Shown here: positions 18,026-27,087 of the stretch, piece after piece
Layout of the letters: every line of letters starts with the position of its first letter
Numbering within the stretch: position 1 is the stretch's first letter
From: a virus
DNA: 30,699 bases
IMG/VR virus record: IMGVR_UViG_3300044922_000164
Span: 1-30,699 of that record
Reading direction: 5' to 3' (one strand)
Notes under the pieces: model-generated
Seen by the model: only the letters and a program-made list of their open reading frames with translations
The model's database searches: none
Told to the model about the DNA's origin: nothing
Made by a program: the position numbers and the translations under genes

Positions 18026-21000
18026 TAGTTACTCCCATAGGTTGAGCTAGTTATAAATTGTCGAGTTAGTGTATTATTATCAATAGATAAATTTGACGAT
18101 TTGATGTTTGTTGCAGTAATTCCTGAAATAATTTCAATGTCGTTAACAGTTGCACCGCTAACTAAAATTTCATTACTCTCTGATTTTATTTCATACAATC
18201 CGCCAAAATTAATATCTGAATGTTTAGGTACAATTACAAAATTAGATACGTACGGAGAAACTTTAGTTACAACATATGTTACTAACTCTGTAAAAAAGAA
18301 GGTATCTCCAAACTCCCAATTATCTAAAGAAAAGAACTCGTTAATTGCCGATATTACTTGAGATTTAACATCGTTATCGGATACTACTTGACCTGGTGTT
18401 TTTGTAATCTTAAACGTTGCTTGTAACTCTAATGCTGCAGCTGATCCAAATAAAACTTTATAATTAACCGGATGATATATAACTTCATCCGAAATAGATT
18501 TAATTAAATTTAATGTAGGTGCTACAACATTATACAATTCATCCGAGCTTGGTGGTAATGGTCTAGTTATAATTGATCCATTAATCCATTGTCTAAACAA
18601 CATGTCATACGATTTAGTTAACATATACACATCGATAATGTTACTTGCACCGGGATCAATTCTTGAATCATAACTTGCTGCATGTTTATATTGGAATTTT
18701 AACTTATCTCGCCCTCTGTATACTTTGTAATCTGTTGATATTACTAACATTCCGGTACTATTAGCTTGTTTTACTAAATTTGTATTAACAAAATAATAAT
18801 ATTTTCCCGGAATGCTAATATCCAACTCGTCTATTACTATTTCAACAATATTGTTAGTATTACTAATATATCGATAATCATCTTGACCTTGCGATATTGA
18901 ATATCGTTCTTGCACTATAAATGCATGTTCGTTAACTGTAGTTTGAACAATTGTATTAAACAGTTCAGGATTATCAACTACTCCGTCGTTATCGAGATCA
19001 GAGAACGAAATAACAATTTTTTTATTGTCAACATATCCATCTAATCCAATATACTCAGAAACAACGTCCCACGAGAAATCAGTTGTAAATGGTTTAGTAG
19101 TTTCTGGATTAGTGTTTATACTTAAAACACTAATTTTGTCTCTTACTACTGAGTTTGAAACAGTTTTTGATAATACATCATTCTTATCATAATAAAATCT
19201 AAGTTGTGCATCGCTTTCAAAAATGTAACGAGTTTCTCGACTTGTTACAACATAATTCTCGTTATTGGTAGTAAACAACAGTAACCAACTTGCATCTTGT
19301 TGTGTTCCTGAAATATCACCTTGCATACTTAACGTAAATGAAGATAAGTAATCTATGTCAGCTTCGTAAACAATTTGCCAACTTTGATTTAACACATTGT
19401 AACTCAATGCAAATGCTTTATTCTCAAATATTAAATCAATAATAGTTGATACTATACTAGTATCTAACACTGATCTAAATTGAGGAATAATTTGATGAAC
19501 GATTGCACCAGTAGGTACCTTAATGTTTAACGTAATTCCAGTAGCCGATGCGCCTGCTACTGTAGTGTCAACAGCAACAACCGATGCCCATAAGAAGCTA
19601 ACTGCACCGGCTATACTTGAAATGTCAACACCTGTGGGTAATTCTACTAATGCATTTTGTAATTTTGTATCAAAGTAATATTGTGCTGAACTGTTTGTAG
19701 GAGTTAAAAACTTAATTAATGCACCTGTTCTAATATATTGCAATTCGTTTTTATTAGCTTGATATTGTCCAACTTGAGCCACAACTCCGTCTGATGTAAT
19801 ACTTCCTGTTGTTAATACATTAGCAACCCATGCAGTTACTACGCTAGTTCCTAATACTGGCAAATTTGTGTAATGTGAATAATAATAATTCCGTAACGCA
19901 CTTCTCTTAAGAATAGAGTTTACAGTGTTATAAATAACTCCTTCAATATCAGTTTTAGTAACATATGAGAACGAATTTGAAATTTGATAATCTTCTGTGT
20001 ACAGTACACCATCGTCTGCAAATAAATTTGTAGAACTATATTTTCCCGTTGGGTCAACTAAGTCAAAATATCTGCTGATTCCACTTGACGACCGATTAAC
20101 TGCTTTTACTTTTAACACTTGTTGACTTACACTTAATGGTGCAATATTATAATCTTCTCCTGTGATCATTCTGTTTTGAGTATAAAATGTAGAAGGGGCG
20201 TTTGCTTTAATATGTGCATTTGTTTCTGCGGCTTCGGCATTAGTTACAGACGATGCTAACGATAATGTTATTATTAACGTTTCTGTCTTTCCTATATTTG
20301 AAACATATGGCACAGAAATTGTTACATTTTTAATGTCTCGTGGATTGATTGAATATGTTATTCCATTACTAGATCTGTAATACACTTTAAATGCACCTAG
20401 TGGTTTATTACCAAATGTTCCGTCACTAAAGTTTAAACTAATTGCGTCACCTGCTCTAGTAGTTACACTGTAAATATTTCTAATATTTTTGTTAATACTG
20501 TTGTAAATAATATTGTTAGCTTCAAAATTTGACACTTTAGTCCATTCTTCTAACTCATTTCCATTTTTATCTAACCTGTATAACCAAACATCCGAGTTAT
20601 TAATCCCAGTAGTGCCTACGTCTACTATTTCATTGCTCCTTGGCTGAGTAACTGTAAACTGAGAATTTGCTAATGTACCTTGTGTAAAATTTAAAAAAAA
20701 TCCAGACCCTGCACTTCCGTATCCTTGACCGTCATTTCTATAGATGCACGACAATCGTTTACCAGATTTTGGTATTTCTTCGTAAATATAATTCTGCCCG
20801 GCAAATGTTGTGCTAGTAACTTCAAAGTTCATTATACGACCAGCAACGGTTTTTGTAAATGGGTAAACAGGAACACCTGTTTCCGAGCTTTTTAATGTAT
20901 ACTTCTCAGTAGGAATACCATAAACAGTAGCTTTATCTGATGGATTTCCAAACTGCTGACTGATATCCATTGCACCATTTATTACTTTAATAAACTGATC

Positions 21001-21459
21001 ATACCAATTAGAATTTGACGAATCATTCCATACTATAATTTGTCCGGATAAGTTACGACCATTACTGTCTAAAATACTTTGGGTTGTTTGAAGGGCTGTA
21101 AATTTAAGCAATCCATGTGCAGCAACATTTCTGCTTGCATTATAGCTGATTAATCGTGCTAGTCGTAATACACTATCGCGACGCTCTGCTAATTCTAAAA
21201 AGTTTTCACGTGCATTTAAGTCTACTCGAAACGCTACACTTTGTCCTAAGAACGCAATTACGTCAATTAACGCTAGGTATTCTGAACTTTCAATGTAATC
21301 ATTAAAATCCTCTGGATAATTTTGGCGAATATAATCAACCATTGTACGCCGTAAATTTTCAAAATCATAACTTTGAAAGTCTGCGTTTCTAAAAGATTGG
21401 TATACTTTTTTCCAATCTTCAGCTACTAATAATCTGTTCTGTCTGTCGGTTGCACTCAT
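18025..21459 (-). CDS. 6: Baseplate wedge protein gp6
   Basis: gp6 forms the ring that links the wedges of the T4 baseplate and belongs to the same superfamily as P2 gpJ. The N-terminal 130 residues are characteristic: an aromatic segment around FRNADFQSYDFENLR, RQNYPEDFNDYIESSEYLALIDV, FLGQSVAFRVDLNARENFL and RLARLISYNASRN. Mid-protein, RMITGEDYNIAPLSVSQQVLKVKAVNR is the gp6/gpJ core. Near the C-terminus, SDINFGGLYEIKSESNEI and VNDIEIISGITA match marine gp6 as I remember it. At 1144 residues it is much longer than T4 gp6 (660), with the extra length mostly central and beta-rich. It has its own late-promoter element and AGGA SD. Its stop overlaps the ATG of the giant gene, so the two are probably made together. 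Confidence 0.9.
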   Translation of the reverse strand: MSATDRQNRLLVAEDWKKVYQSFRNADFQSYDFENLRRTMVDYIRQNYPEDFNDYIESSEYLALIDVIAFLGQSVAFRVDLNARENFLELAERRDSVLRLARLISYNASRNVAAHGLLKFTALQTTQSILDSNGRNLSGQIIVWNDSSNSNWYDQFIKVINGAMDISQQFGNPSDKATVYGIPTEKYTLKSSETGVPVYPFTKTVAGRIMNFEVTSTTFAGQNYIYEEIPKSGKRLSCIYRNDGQGYGSAGSGFFLNFTQGTLANSQFTVTQPRSNEIVDVGTTGINNSDVWLYRLDKNGNELEEWTKVSNFEANNIIYNSINKNIRNIYSVTTRAGDAISLNFSDGTFGNKPLGAFKVYYRSSNGITYSINPRDIKNVTISVPYVSNIGKTETLIITLSLASSVTNAEAAETNAHIKANAPSTFYTQNRMITGEDYNIAPLSVSQQVLKVKAVNRSSSGISRYFDLVDPTGKYSSTNLFADDGVLYTEDYQISNSFSYVTKTDIEGVIYNTVNSILKRSALRNYYYSHYTNLPVLGTSVVTAWVANVLTTGSITSDGVVAQVGQYQANKNELQYIRTGALIKFLTPTNSSAQYYFDTKLQNALVELPTGVDISSIAGAVSFLWASVVAVDTTVAGASATGITLNIKVPTGAIVHQIIPQFRSVLDTSIVSTIIDLIFENKAFALSYNVLNQSWQIVYEADIDYLSSFTLSMQGDISGTQQDASWLLLFTTNNENYVVTSRETRYIFESDAQLRFYYDKNDVLSKTVSNSVVRDKISVLSINTNPETTKPFTTDFSWDVVSEYIGLDGYVDNKKIVISFSDLDNDGVVDNPELFNTIVQTTVNEHAFIVQERYSISQGQDDYRYISNTNNIVEIVIDELDISIPGKYYYFVNTNLVKQANSTGMLVISTDYKVYRGRDKLKFQYKHAASYDSRIDPGASNIIDVYMLTKSYDMLFRQWINGSIITRPLPPSSDELYNVVAPTLNLIKSISDEVIYHPVNYKVLFGSAAALELQATFKITKTPGQVVSDNDVKSQVISAINEFFSLDNWEFGDTFFFTELVTYVVTKVSPYVSNFVIVPKHSDINFGGLYEIKSESNEILVSGATVNDIEIISGITATNIKSSNLSIDNNTLTRQFITSSTYGSN

Positions 21460-21478
21460 GATATTGTCCTAATAATAG

Positions 21479-21486
21479 TATTTATT
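21479..21486 (-). promoter_or_regulatory. Late promoter element before gp6
   Basis: The minus strand reads AATAAATA, ending 19 bases before the gp6 ATG at 21459 and followed by AGGAC as SD. It lies in the 47-base gap after gp25. Confidence 0.65.
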
Positions 21487-21506
21487 GATTATATTAACCA
21501 TGCAGT

Positions 21507-21944
21507 TTATCTTGTACTTAAACCGTTATCTTCATCAAATCGTAACTGTATTGTTTCTGTAAGATTGTAAATTGAATACGATAACGTAAACACAAGTTGA
21601 ATTCCAGTTTCGTATGTTGATATGTTTGTATCACTAATCTGCACACGAGGATCATAATTAATAATCCTGTTTACATCTTCTACAATTATAGCTTTAGTTT
21701 CTGCTGTCATTGGTTCAAATAACATATCCCATATTATTGTACCAAACGTTGGTTGCATTAATCGTTCACCTTGTCTAATGTGAAAATGATTTAAAATATC
21801 TTGTTTAATTAATTCAAAATCATATAAACTATAATGGTCTGCCTTGCTGCTTAATGTTGAAAACCCTTTATAAGTTTTTGGTAAAATAACTTCGGGCTCT
21901 TTTGTAATTGCAGGTAATTGTATTCTATCGTATATTTGGGTCAT
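21507..21944 (-). CDS. 25: Baseplate wedge protein gp25
   Basis: This is the small wedge protein of the GPW/gp25 family, which sits next to the hub and joins the gp6-gp7-gp53 core bundle in contractile baseplates. It has 145 residues, close to the 132 of T4 gp25. The family signature is clear: YKGFST near 25-30, YDFELIKQDILNHFHIRQGERLMQPTFG across the middle (the ER-P-FG core), IIWDMLFEP, then IINYDPRVQI. The ATG overlaps the gp5 stop (TAATG), with AAGGA upstream, so it ends the hub operon. The gene between spike and gp6 is gp25/gpW in both T4-like marine phages and P2. Despite the historical name, it has no lysozyme activity motif. Confidence 0.95.
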   Translation of the reverse strand: MTQIYDRIQLPAITKEPEVILPKTYKGFSTLSSKADHYSLYDFELIKQDILNHFHIRQGERLMQPTFGTIIWDMLFEPMTAETKAIIVEDVNRIINYDPRVQISDTNISTYETGIQLVFTLSYSIYNLTETIQLRFDEDNGLSTR

Positions 21945-23467
21945 TAAGTTGTTCCTTGATCCTCTGGTGCTTTTACTTTGGCAAAAGTATCAGTTGCAGT
22001 TGTATAAGTTTTCCATAACTTAGCAGGTTCTTTTAATGCTGAACTAACTCCGTCATATCGCCCGTCTGCATCTCTATTAGTTTTAGCTGATGTATAATCA
22101 AGAGGGCTTAAATTTTCATGTTGCGGATATGGTTCAAATGTTGGCACTCGCTTCATTATCGAATCTATAGGCTTCGCTATGTCAGGTAATGTATGAGTTT
22201 TTAATGGTTTAGCAGGAGTAACGCTTGCTGATCCAGAATTTAAATTAATGTTTCCGCCATCGATATTAGTATTACCTGAACGTATATCAACGTTTCCAGT
22301 AACCGCAATTCCTAACTTTCCGCCAATTGTTAAATTTCCATCTTTTGTTGCTCTAACAGTAAAATTTTTAACTGTTTCTAATTGCATATCTTCCATAGCT
22401 TTAATGTTAACGTTTCTACCTGCTTGAAAATTTATATCTCTGTCCGCATGGAAATTAAAATCAGCGCCGGTATGAAAACTAATACTATCTTTAGCATACA
22501 CATCAATCTTACCATTAGCAGTCATTTCGATCCACGAGTTACCGCTACCGTGAGAAATATAAATCAAATCTTCGCTATTATGTAATAAAATTTGATGGCC
22601 TGATCTAGTTCTAATACGAACTAGTTCATTGTGTGGTATTGAATGATCTGAATCTCCCGGTGTCCCGCCAGCCTCAACTCCGACATACGTCGGGCCTGCT
22701 TTATTTGCAGGTTTTTCTCTAACAAATTTATCATCACCGTCATCCATTACAAACGTTGATCCGCCTAATCTGCTCACATACGCATTTTTTATAGGATGAT
22801 CTTTTTTACCAATTGTACCTTGTTTTGCACCTGATGATTTGTCAAGCGGTCCAGGAGTTGAAATTCCAAACACCATACTAGGAGTTTCTCTTCGTGCGCT
22901 ACTAGTAGTTATACCTCGAATGTCATCTTTATCTAATCCTTCCGTTATTAACACTTTTGCAAACGGATGCACTGGCTTTTTAATTTTTGTAGTATCAGCT
23001 GATGTATTACCTTTATTTACAGCTTTGTTATACTCTGCTACCGGTAATCGACTTTCGCCGTCAACTACAGATTCAGTAGCTGCTATTCCAGGAACCATAA
23101 AGTTTATACCGTCATCTTGAACACAGCCCATCCAATACCCACGTTTTGAATCTCCGTCAATAAACACAACAATTACAGTAGTTCCTGGATCAGGCGGGAC
23201 CATCCACATTCCATAGCTTTTTTGTGTATTGTTATAATTATTTGGTTTTGTACTTGTATGATCAACACTAGTAACTCCGTAAAACGGACTCATATATTTT
23301 ACTTGATGGGTTTGACCCGATGACCCGTCATTACCTACATTTCTTAAAATTTCAACTTCTAATCCTCCCATATAGGAAGAATCTAAGTGACTAATTACCT
23401 TAGCTAAAAACGGACCAGGTTTTGATTCGCCAGTCGATGCTGGTATATTATCGTGTGTATCGTTCAT
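21944..23467 (-). CDS. 5: Baseplate hub spike gp5, without a lysozyme domain
   Basis: This is the central spike under the tail tube. Of its 507 residues, about 15-125 form the OB-fold (FLAKVISHL, GGLEVEIL, YGMWMVPPDPGTTVIVVF, YWMGCVQDD). Residues about 290-410 form a VgrG/gp5-type beta-helix with short alternating strands (HQILLHNSEDLIYISHGSG, then repeated DINFQAGRNVNIKA and GNVDIRSGNTNIDGGNINL units). The C-terminus carries MKRVPTFEPYPQHENL, which I recall from other marine gp5 proteins. T4 gp5 has a lysozyme domain between these parts. The 130-165 residues here (KKPVHPFAKVLITEGL, SARRETPSMVFGI) show no such motif. Its ATG lies nine bases after the hub gene's stop. Spike assignment is firm; absence of lysozyme is judged by eye. 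Confidence 0.92.
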   Translation of the reverse strand: MNDTHDNIPASTGESKPGPFLAKVISHLDSSYMGGLEVEILRNVGNDGSSGQTHQVKYMSPFYGVTSVDHTSTKPNNYNNTQKSYGMWMVPPDPGTTVIVVFIDGDSKRGYWMGCVQDDGINFMVPGIAATESVVDGESRLPVAEYNKAVNKGNTSADTTKIKKPVHPFAKVLITEGLDKDDIRGITTSSARRETPSMVFGISTPGPLDKSSGAKQGTIGKKDHPIKNAYVSRLGGSTFVMDDGDDKFVREKPANKAGPTYVGVEAGGTPGDSDHSIPHNELVRIRTRSGHQILLHNSEDLIYISHGSGNSWIEMTANGKIDVYAKDSISFHTGADFNFHADRDINFQAGRNVNIKAMEDMQLETVKNFTVRATKDGNLTIGGKLGIAVTGNVDIRSGNTNIDGGNINLNSGSASVTPAKPLKTHTLPDIAKPIDSIMKRVPTFEPYPQHENLSPLDYTSAKTNRDADGRYDGVSSALKEPAKLWKTYTTATDTFAKVKAPEDQGTT

Positions 23468-23476
23468 ATCTATCCG

Positions 23477-25768
23477 TTAATCTAAAAATGTTGCTGCAGC
23501 ATCTGATATTCCTGTTGCAATATCTTCACCGAGATCTAATAATCCTGTTTCAAGTGCATCAAATGCTTTTTTTGCTAGTTTAAACGGAGATGCCGTTATA
23601 CTTCCAAGACCAAATGTAGTTTCTGATTCTTTTTCTTTTTCTTGTAACGGCAATCGTTGTCCAGTTAATCGTTGCTCAAACACTCCGCCTTTAAATGTAC
23701 TAGTAACTCGATTTATTCTATACAATCCACTATATTGCATTATAGGTGCACTAACTTTTTCCCCTGGCGGTTTATCTCCTTGAAACTGATACATGCCGGT
23801 ACTAAGATAATCAAAGTCTATTGGAGTTTTAAAATTAACTATAATATGTACTTCACCGTTTTGCCAATTAACTGACCCATCGTCGTTTATATTTGCGTAT
23901 TCTGTCGGTTTAGCTGTATAACTTCCCATACCACTTTGTGCAATAAAAAACGGATCACCTACTATTTTCATATCTAACATAAGCATGTCGGTACCGCGTG
24001 TTACTGAATCATGAAACATTCTAGCTGCTCGTGTTACACTAGTATCAGTACCTCCGCCACCTAATTTGTCAGTATTAGTTTTTGTGCCATTGTAATTTAC
24101 CATAGTAGGCATAGTACCTTGTTCAGGTGCTTCTCCATCGACTTTAATTAAATCAGTCTCATGATCTTGTGCACCTTGTGCTTCTGCTTCTTTAATATCT
24201 TGAGAATGTTTTCCTGCATCAGCTGCCATTGATACTGCAAAACTGTTCTCAAGTTTAATTTCAAAATTTAATACATCAACATTTTTTCCAGTAAATATGT
24301 AATAATAAGATTTACATGCATTTTTATATAACACATCATATCCTTTTGGTTTAGCATTTGGACCAGGTAATCCTGAACTGTTATGAACATTATACGGAAT
24401 TACACGATACACTAAAATTTTAGGTTGTGTGCCGGTTGATTTATAATTTGCATCTGACGATATTGTATATACTTGTGTATCAATTCTCCACCATTTTACA
24501 TATCCTTCTTCAGTCATTGCAGCCGGATCTAAACTTGATTGAGGGAAATTACTTTGCAGAATTACTTGGTTAATTGCATTTGGAATTGATGTATCTTGTC
24601 TAAATCTAAAATCATTTTCAGTTGCATTCGGAGTATTATTTTGACGAACATTAACTTTTAAATCTGAATTATATACTACTTCGTCTTTTCCAAACGGTGC
24701 ATCTGCTGTTTTTTCAGATCCAACACCAACTATTGCTTGACCTATTATGTTACAGTTTGCAGGATCCTGTACTTGTGTGTTTGTTTTTTCACTTTTTGTT
24801 ACTTTTAATCGTTTATAAATATCATCTTGTGATGCTGAAGACGTTATAGTAGCAGACGAATTATCTTCCGTTTCGCCTTCGGATTTAGTATTACTATATA
24901 CTTCGTCTGGAAACAAGATTAATATCTCGTCTGGAATTTCAATTACTTTATCTTCTTTAAGTTGTTGTAATCGTTTGTTCCATACTGTTTGTAAACTATT
25001 TTCACCAGTCTGCAATACTTCTTGAACTGTTGACCCTTTAATTGACATATCGTTTTTTAAAACAGCATTTTTAGTAGTTAACGCAGAATTATTCCATGCA
25101 AAAACACTGCATTGGTATGATGACCCAGTATGGTTAACTGTCATACTTAACTCTTGCCACTTAACAAGAATATGCCTTGTTGCAGTAGGGACTAACCGCA
25201 TAACTCCGGTATCATCATTACCACGGAATTCAATTGTAATTAAAAATGGTGCTTCTCTCCAATTATTATGTCCTGCTTTCCATGCTGCATCTTGGCATGA
25301 AATTGAAAATAATCCCATGCTATACGGCTCAGTTATAGTAAATGTAATATTAGTTGTATTTGTATTGTTACTTCTTTCAAGTCCAATAACACTTTCAATC
25401 GATAGGTCATCTATAAAGAAATCAAATTTACCATAGTCTGTTTTAATCCTATTTTCAGGGTCAGTATTGCCAGCTTTAAAAATATATCGTAACCCCGAAG
25501 ACTCTGTGTCGCCAGTTTGTTTGTCCATTAATACCGACTTGTTTGACATATATGTTGCATCTGGGCTTGCTAAATCGTCATTTGTTATTACTGCAAATCC
25601 TATAATGTAATTGTAGCTTGCGTAATCGTGTAACACGTTTGGTAACGGTAACGGAATAGGCCCGATCGTAGTATGTTTGCCTGTAATGCTTTTTGCAAAG
25701 TCTGAAATGCTTGTTACAATACTTGATGATGTTATGTTATTAAACGCGGTTGTTGCTGAATCTGTCAT
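23477..25768 (-). CDS. Large baseplate hub protein (gp27 position)
   Basis: I assign this as the likely hub by position, directly before the gp5 spike, where a gp27/gpD-type protein is needed to join tube and spike. The 763-residue protein is about twice T4 gp27 (391). It has a beta-rich first third (YNYIIGFAVIT, LRYIFKAGNTDPENRI, FITIEFRGND-type segments) and an acidic, serine-rich middle around 290-330. Its C-terminal half contains DMLMLDMKIVGDPFFIAQSG, VNFKTPIDFD, then YSGLYRINRVTSTF and GGVFEQRLTGQRL, which resemble tail-tube initiation and hub domains that bind beneath the tube. The last 50 residues are amphipathic. The ATG is three bases after the gp53 stop with AGGGA upstream. A structural role is well supported; identity with gp27 is inference. 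Confidence 0.6.
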   Translation of the reverse strand: MTDSATTAFNNITSSSIVTSISDFAKSITGKHTTIGPIPLPLPNVLHDYASYNYIIGFAVITNDDLASPDATYMSNKSVLMDKQTGDTESSGLRYIFKAGNTDPENRIKTDYGKFDFFIDDLSIESVIGLERSNNTNTTNITFTITEPYSMGLFSISCQDAAWKAGHNNWREAPFLITIEFRGNDDTGVMRLVPTATRHILVKWQELSMTVNHTGSSYQCSVFAWNNSALTTKNAVLKNDMSIKGSTVQEVLQTGENSLQTVWNKRLQQLKEDKVIEIPDEILILFPDEVYSNTKSEGETEDNSSATITSSASQDDIYKRLKVTKSEKTNTQVQDPANCNIIGQAIVGVGSEKTADAPFGKDEVVYNSDLKVNVRQNNTPNATENDFRFRQDTSIPNAINQVILQSNFPQSSLDPAAMTEEGYVKWWRIDTQVYTISSDANYKSTGTQPKILVYRVIPYNVHNSSGLPGPNAKPKGYDVLYKNACKSYYYIFTGKNVDVLNFEIKLENSFAVSMAADAGKHSQDIKEAEAQGAQDHETDLIKVDGEAPEQGTMPTMVNYNGTKTNTDKLGGGGTDTSVTRAARMFHDSVTRGTDMLMLDMKIVGDPFFIAQSGMGSYTAKPTEYANINDDGSVNWQNGEVHIIVNFKTPIDFDYLSTGMYQFQGDKPPGEKVSAPIMQYSGLYRINRVTSTFKGGVFEQRLTGQRLPLQEKEKESETTFGLGSITASPFKLAKKAFDALETGLLDLGEDIATGISDAAATFLD

Positions 25769-25771
25769 ATA

Positions 25772-26074
25772 TTATATCCCTAGTGCTACTTTTAATTTAC
25801 TCAATTGCGGAATATGTATCTGCGTTCCTGGCACAAAATCAAAAATCGGATCTTGAATAACGTCTAAGTTTCGCTGTGTAAAAACCCACCATAGACCTGC
25901 ATCTCCGTACAAATCAAATGCTAATAAATCAGGACGATGCTTATATTGTATTTCAATAGTATACAAAAAATCAATCACTTCTTCTGATACGGTGCGAATC
26001 TTTAAAATATCTAAGTAGTCCTGAGTTACTGGTGTTTTAAACCACGGACTAGTATTTCTGTATTTTGCTATCAT
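25772..26074 (-). CDS. 53: Baseplate wedge protein gp53
   Basis: This 100-residue gp53 family wedge component binds gp6-gp25 in contractile baseplates. Family residues run through the protein: KYRNTSPW at the N-terminus, YLDILKIR, then IEIQYKHRPDLLAFDLYGDAGLWWVFTQRN, DPIFDFVPG and a final IHIPQ, a LysM-like ending. The ATG at 26074 is chosen because it lies one base after the stop of the tube-cap gene and opens directly into the conserved YRNT(S/T)P start. The longer alternative begins with TTG at 26119, inside the upstream gene, and adds 15 unconserved residues. T4 gp53 is 196 residues, so this is a compact version. Confidence 0.9.
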   Translation of the reverse strand: MIAKYRNTSPWFKTPVTQDYLDILKIRTVSEEVIDFLYTIEIQYKHRPDLLAFDLYGDAGLWWVFTQRNLDVIQDPIFDFVPGTQIHIPQLSKLKVALGI

Positions 26075-26075
26075 A

Positions 26076-27002
26076 TTAAATATACCCAACCCCGTTGTGA
26101 AGATACGATCCAGATACAAAGTTATCTAGACTAAACTTACGAGCAGCTGTTCGACTATACATTGGCACTAACGTTACCGTAAATGAACTTTTAGTTGGAA
26201 CATGTGCAATTCCGCCATCCATTGCTGGGCTCATGCCTAACGAATTAACTACTGTAGCTGCTAAACTGATACCATCTGTTATATCAGTAATTTTACTTGC
26301 GTCTGCACCAAATGCTCCGCCTATTGCACTTGCAACCTGCCCAACACCGCTTGCAACTGAATTAACCATTCCGGCAACACTTGTTTCTGTTCTAACAGGT
26401 ATGTAATCACACGATGCATCTAACGAAGTTTGAAATCCAGTAATTACTACTGGAACATTATTAAAAATGTAACTACCGTATGCATTTAACCTTACAATTG
26501 GTGGCGGATTACCTGCTTTAGGATCATTACCTGAAAACATTTTTGTTATTGATCGAAAATAATGCAATGCTGCAATCCAATATAACCCTTGATCAGAATC
26601 TTCAACATTCATTGGCGCACTAATTGTAATTGTTCCAGGATCACTATGTTGATACGCATTAAATCTATAATTTGCATGAATTGGTGATAACGGTGTATAT
26701 GATGCATTTGAATGGATCGATATCGTAGGTGTATATGGGAAAATCATAGCATCTGCTTTTTTTAATGGTTTTAAAACCGGACTTCCTCTAAAACTTGGCC
26801 AAGTTGGTAATGACAATCGAACTCGCCAATCGTTACTATCATTCAGCAAGTCTTCAACCATTGCTTTTGTAACTAGTCCGTCACCGATCACTTCTCCTGC
26901 TCTTGGGATTGACATAGATCGTGAGTTACTTGCAAAGTTTAATGCTCCGCCTAATGCTGATGCGCCTGCTGATGCTGCGCCTGCTAAATCTGAAAATGCC
27001 AT
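26076..27002 (-). CDS. 48: Tail tube cap / baseplate-tube junction protein (gp48-like)
   Basis: In T4, gp48 and gp54 sit on the central hub and start tail-tube polymerisation. This 308-residue protein fits their size (T4 gp48 364, gp54 320). After an alanine-rich N-terminus, the conserved part includes WRVRLSLP, AMIFPYTPTISI, SNASYTPLSPIHANYRF, FNAYQHSDPGTITISAPM, ALHYFRS and VVITGFQTSLDASCDYIP. Together they form a tube-like beta fold related to the gp19 tube subunit. It is the first gene of the hub unit, with AGGAG eight bases before the ATG and a late-promoter element upstream. Adjacency to gp53 supports gp48, as I remember marine T4-like gene order. gp54 is the alternative, and only one of the pair is present here. 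Confidence 0.75.
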   Translation of the reverse strand: MAFSDLAGAASAGASALGGALNFASNSRSMSIPRAGEVIGDGLVTKAMVEDLLNDSNDWRVRLSLPTWPSFRGSPVLKPLKKADAMIFPYTPTISIHSNASYTPLSPIHANYRFNAYQHSDPGTITISAPMNVEDSDQGLYWIAALHYFRSITKMFSGNDPKAGNPPPIVRLNAYGSYIFNNVPVVITGFQTSLDASCDYIPVRTETSVAGMVNSVASGVGQVASAIGGAFGADASKITDITDGISLAATVVNSLGMSPAMDGGIAHVPTKSSFTVTLVPMYSRTAARKFSLDNFVSGSYLHNGVGYI

Positions 27003-27025
27003 TATTATTACTCCTTTTATTGCAT

Positions 27026-27033
27026 TATTTATT
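27026..27033 (-). promoter_or_regulatory. Late promoter element before gp48
   Basis: The minus strand reads AATAAATA, ending 23 bases before the ATG at 27002, followed by AAAAGGAG. It shares one base with the -35 element of the divergent gp55 promoter. Confidence 0.65.
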
Positions 27034-27061
27034 TGACTTTGTTAACTATAGAGTTTATAAT
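27033..27061 (+). promoter_or_regulatory. Sigma-70-type promoter for the gp55 operon
   Basis: TTGACT (27033-27038) and TATAAT (27056-27061) are separated by exactly 17 bases; only one base departs from the bacterial consensus. Transcription would start near 27068, leaving a leader of about 20 bases that contains GGAG at 27075-27078 before the ATG at 27088. Confidence 0.75.
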
Positions 27062-27087
27062 ATATATTGTACATGGAGATACAAACA

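Noticed and set aside
21507-21944. gp25 as an active lysozyme, an annotation sometimes given
   Set aside because: The sequence matches the GPW/gp25 wedge fold and shows no catalytic glutamate context.
26075-26119. Longer gp53 start giving 115 residues
   Set aside because: It begins with TTG inside the upstream gene and adds residues outside the conserved gp53 start; the ATG at 26074 fits spacing and family.
27067-27087. Earlier gp55 starts (TTG at 27067, ATG at 27073)
   Set aside because: The predicted transcript starts near 27068, and GGAG at 27075 serves the ATG at 27088.
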